7,507 nucleotides of DNA, taken from NCBI GenBank assembly GCA_016844515.1, contig JAERMP010000106.1, positions 1 through 7,507 on the forward strand, in the 5' to 3' direction. The notes beneath the pieces were generated by a model that saw nothing but the letters and a program-made list of their open reading frames with translations, searched no databases and was not told the DNA's origin. Below are positions 5,864-7,507 of this stretch, piece after piece (position 1 is the stretch's first letter; every line of letters starts with the position of its first letter). Source of the stretch: Thermoleophilia bacterium. Lineage in GTDB: Bacteria; Actinomycetota; Thermoleophilia; Gaiellales; Gaiellaceae. The translations under genes and the position numbers were made by a program.

Positions 5864-6324
5864 GACGCCTCTTCGGGCGAGGCCGGCTCGCGCCACATGA
5901 TGAGCGCGTCCTCGTGGTTGTCGGTGTAGTAGCCGCGACGAGTGCCGCGGGCTTCAAAGCCGAGACACTCGTAGAGCCGGATCGCATGCTCGTTCGAGAC
6001 GCGGACCTCGAGCGTGTACCCGCTGCGCGGATCGGACGCCGTAACCTCGAAGAGCCGCTCCAGGAGCGTCGTCGCGATGCCGCGGCGGCGATGGTCGGCA
6101 GCGACGGCGACGTTCATGACGTGCCACGCGTCGACATACCTCGAGACAAAGGCGTAGCCGACGAGACCCGCCTCCTCGGAGTAGGCGCCGAGCGCGAGCG
6201 AGCGCGGCTTCCGGAGCTCGGCGACGAACATCGCCCGCGACCAAGGTGTCGGGTACGAGGCTCGCTCGATCTCCTCGACCGTGTCGAGATCATGCGGCTC
6301 GAGGCGGCGAAGCTCGATGTTCAT
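5860..6324 (-). CDS. rimI: Ribosomal protein S18-alanine N-acetyltransferase RimI
   Basis: RimI is a GNAT enzyme that acetylates the N-terminus of ribosomal protein S18, and sometimes other proteins, using acetyl-CoA. The 154 residues are typical. Motif A, VAVAADHRRRGIATTLLERL (72-91), holds the pyrophosphate loop RRRGIA (79-84). The family's C-terminal block runs LEVRVSNEHAIRLYECLGF (105-123), then YY (132-133) and EDALIMW (138-144). Candidate catalytic residues by family comparison are E106 and Y118. The N-terminus has the expected E-x-x-S/Y-x-x-P-W core (ERASYPTPWS, 20-29). Its ATG overlaps the tsaB stop as ATGA (6324-6321) and its own stop overlaps the tsaD start, so all three are translationally coupled; no independent Shine-Dalgarno is near. 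rimI is often found between tsaB and tsaD in bacteria, and fused to them in some. Some other GNAT with this neighbour is possible, but the C-terminal signature makes RimI likely. Confidence 0.93.
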   Translation of the reverse strand: MNIELRRLEPHDLDTVEEIERASYPTPWSRAMFVAELRKPRSLALGAYSEEAGLVGYAFVSRYVDAWHVMNVAVAADHRRRGIATTLLERLFEVTASDPRSGYTLEVRVSNEHAIRLYECLGFEARGTRRGYYTDNHEDALIMWREPASPEEAS

Positions 6325-6914
6325 GCGAGCGACGTCGAGACCTTGGCATCGGGTTCGCGGACATAGATCGGCTGGATCGCATCGGCCGGGCCGAACTCTC
6401 GGGCCAGCGACGCGTGGAGTCGGGCGTGAGGAACGTGCAGCTCGTCGTCGTCGGGAGGCACACGCGCGCCCATGCGCTCGAGAGTAGGTCGATAACGAAC
6501 GGCGCCGCTCCCGACGCAGAGGGCGCCCGGTGCGAGCTCCAGGTCGTCGGGCTCGACGACACGGGGCCCGAGGACGAACACCTCACGCCGTCGAGCGTCG
6601 ATCACCGGGAACGCGTCGGTGAGAGCGGCCGCGAGCGCGTCCAGCGTCGAGACGCCGGCCGCGGGGATGTCGAGCGCCAGCCCGAGACCTCGCGCGACCG
6701 CGAGGCCGATCCTCGTGCTGGTGAAGCTTCCCGGACCCGTCCCCACCACGAGCGCGTCGACCTCGGCCGGCTCGGCATCGACGGCGCGCAGGAGCGCGTC
6801 GAGATCCTCGAGCAATGTGCGCGGAACGGAGATCCGCTCCCCGAGGACATCTCCGTCGCGCAGAAGCGCGCTGGTCGCGACATCGGTCGCTGTATCGAAG
6901 GCGAGCACGAGCAT
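6321..6914 (-). CDS. tsaB: tRNA threonylcarbamoyladenosine biosynthesis protein TsaB
   Basis: TsaB is an inactive TsaD-like partner that binds TsaD and TsaE and organises the t6A-forming complex. From ATG 6914 the protein has 197 residues, at the short end of the family (about 200-230). It shows MLVLAFDTAT (1-10), VVGTGPGSFTSTRIGLAVARG (57-77; the family usually has SFTGLRIG), STLDALA (89-95) and DARRREVFV (106-114), ending with a PIYVREPDA block (182-190). The usual R-H-S/G-E-x-L-L-P segment between strands 2 and 3 is absent; PRTLLEDLDALL (31-42) stands there, and this accounts for the short length. ATG 6914 shares one base with the tsaE stop (TGATG). GTG 6917 just before it is also possible and would make a 4-nt overlap, with GAAGG 6 nt before the GTG and 9 nt before the ATG. 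It is identified by sequence and by its position between tsaE and rimI. Confidence 0.92.
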   Translation of the reverse strand: MLVLAFDTATDVATSALLRDGDVLGERISVPRTLLEDLDALLRAVDAEPAEVDALVVGTGPGSFTSTRIGLAVARGLGLALDIPAAGVSTLDALAAALTDAFPVIDARRREVFVLGPRVVEPDDLELAPGALCVGSGAVRYRPTLERMGARVPPDDDELHVPHARLHASLAREFGPADAIQPIYVREPDAKVSTSLA

Positions 6915-7357
6915 CACTCGATGCCTTCTAGCAGTGCGGGTTCAGCCGAGGTGAGCTCGATCCGGCGGTCGTCGCCGCCCGCGTGCTGAATCGAGACTCC
7001 GACGCACGCCGGCGGAAGCGATGCACGTCCGGCTTCGGGCCACTCGACGAACACGATCGCGTCCTCGAAGTACGGCTCGAGATCGCCCCAGTCGGCCGCC
7101 GACATGCCGTCGTAGCGATAGAGATCGAGATGAGCCACGTCAATGCGTCCTTCGTAGCGATGGCCGATGGTGAACGTGGGGCTCGTCACCGGCGCGGTGA
7201 CGCCGAGCGCTCGGCAAGCGCCGCGCACGAAGGTCGTCTTGCCGGATCCAAGCTCGCCCGAGACCGTCACGACGTCGCCGAGCTCGAGCCGCGCGGCAAC
7301 GCGCGCGGCGATCGCCTCGGTCTCCCCCGCCGAGGCGCTGGCCAGAAAAAGCCGCAC
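6914..7357 (-). CDS. tsaE: tRNA threonylcarbamoyladenosine biosynthesis ATPase TsaE
   Basis: TsaE is the P-loop ATPase that drives turnover of the TsaB-TsaD complex in t6A synthesis. The start is placed at GTG 7357, giving 147 residues, as expected for the family. It carries the Walker A loop GELGSGKTT (34-42; K40), the switch-like TSPTF (58-62), HLDLYR (76-81) and the Walker B-side VEWPE (104-108). An in-frame ATG at 7447 would add 30 low-complexity Ser/Arg-rich residues that run antiparallel to nothing conserved and overlap the upstream gene's coding sequence, so I reject it. The chosen GTG begins one base after the stop codon of the preceding gene and has no Shine-Dalgarno of its own, implying coupled translation. 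The stop overlaps the tsaB ATG by one base. Identification is secure; the start is likely rather than certain. Confidence 0.95.
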   Translation of the reverse strand: MRLFLASASAGETEAIAARVAARLELGDVVTVSGELGSGKTTFVRGACRALGVTAPVTSPTFTIGHRYEGRIDVAHLDLYRYDGMSAADWGDLEPYFEDAIVFVEWPEAGRASLPPACVGVSIQHAGGDDRRIELTSAEPALLEGIE

Positions 7358-7358
7358 G

Positions 7359-7507
7359 CTAGAAGAGGCCGAGCTGGACGGACTCGGGGTCCGGCTCGAA
7401 GACCGGAACTGCGGGTTCGGGCGCGTCGCTCGTCTCGCCGACCGCACGCTCGAGAAGAGCGGGAATGCGCGCGAAGTCTTCTTCGAGCACCTTCAACATC
7501 GACGGCG
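7359..7507 (-). CDS. C-terminal fragment, possible family-4 uracil-DNA glycosylase
   Basis: The frame is open from the window edge to TAG at 7361-7359 and encodes 48 residues, starting PSMLKVLEEDFARIPALLER (helix-like), then an acidic, proline-rich linker, and ending VQLGLF. QLGLF fits the beta sliding clamp-binding consensus QLxLF, which usually sits at the end of DNA repair or replication proteins after a flexible linker. The helical part resembles the last helix of family-4 uracil-DNA glycosylases after their histidine-proline loop, as far as memory serves; that identity is an inference. Alternatives include other clamp-binding proteins such as MutS-type or polymerase tails. It precedes tsaE by one base, so it is probably the first visible gene of the same operon. 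Confidence 0.45.
   Translation of the reverse strand, partial: PSMLKVLEEDFARIPALLERAVGETSDAPEPAVPVFEPDPESVQLGLF

Noticed and set aside
5864..5896. N-terminal extension of tsaD to the ATG at 5896
   Set aside because: It adds 11 Arg/Ala-rich residues before the conserved N-terminus. GTG 5863 has a good Shine-Dalgarno and the 4-nt overlap with the rimI stop seen elsewhere in this operon.
6246..6989. Plus-strand ORF of 247 codons over tsaB and parts of rimI and tsaE
   Set aside because: It is antisense to tightly coupled genes with clear TsaB, RimI and TsaE motifs; its Arg/Glu-rich composition is typical of a shadow.
7358..7447. N-terminal extension of tsaE to the ATG at 7447
   Set aside because: The extra 30 residues are Ser/Arg-rich and unlike TsaE, and would overlap the upstream coding region, whose frame is credible through its TAG. 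GTG 7357 puts the P-loop at the normal distance.

Overview
The window is GC-rich bacterial DNA with every supportable gene on the minus strand, so transcription runs from high to low coordinates. Gene content and style (NADH-sensing Rex, 1-4 nt stop/start overlaps, GTG and TTG starts, high GC) suggest a high-GC Gram-positive, perhaps a deep-branching actinobacterium such as Thermoleophilia. That placement is inference from style; no marker here proves it.

Layout in transcription order. (1) 7507-7359: the C-terminal end of a protein closing with a QLGLF motif, which resembles a beta sliding clamp-binding tail. (2) 7357-4898: tsaE, tsaB, rimI and tsaD, each joined to the next by a 1-4 nt overlap. 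This set covers the bacterial machinery that puts threonylcarbamoyl on A37 of ANN-decoding tRNAs (TsaC/Sua5 is not here), plus the ribosomal-protein acetyltransferase RimI. (3) 4920-2407: a large secreted subtilisin-like protease whose start lies inside the 3' end of tsaD. (4) 2406-2303: a short intergenic region with a strong hairpin, a possible -10 box and a good Shine-Dalgarno for the next gene. (5) 2302-1031: a complete hexameric-type glutamate dehydrogenase. (6) 1033-984: a second long hairpin spanning the gdh stop codon and the beginning of the next gene. (7) 1001-750: a small glutaredoxin/thioredoxin-fold protein with a CHLC motif. (8) 749-653: an intergenic region with two palindromic elements, one like the Streptomyces Rex operator. 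(9) 652-32: the redox-sensing repressor Rex. Bases 1-31 hold nothing identifiable.

The window has two functional halves. The upstream half is a housekeeping operon for tRNA and ribosome maturation with a secreted protease appended. The downstream half is a redox/nitrogen group: glutamate dehydrogenase interconverts NAD(P)H and glutamate, the CHLC protein is a probable dithiol factor, and Rex senses the NADH/NAD+ ratio. I see no defence system, mobile element, CRISPR array or RNA gene. The most interesting non-coding signals are the two hairpins with 15-bp perfect stems bracketing gdh, the abnormal start region of the glutaredoxin gene inside one of them, and the candidate Rex operators.
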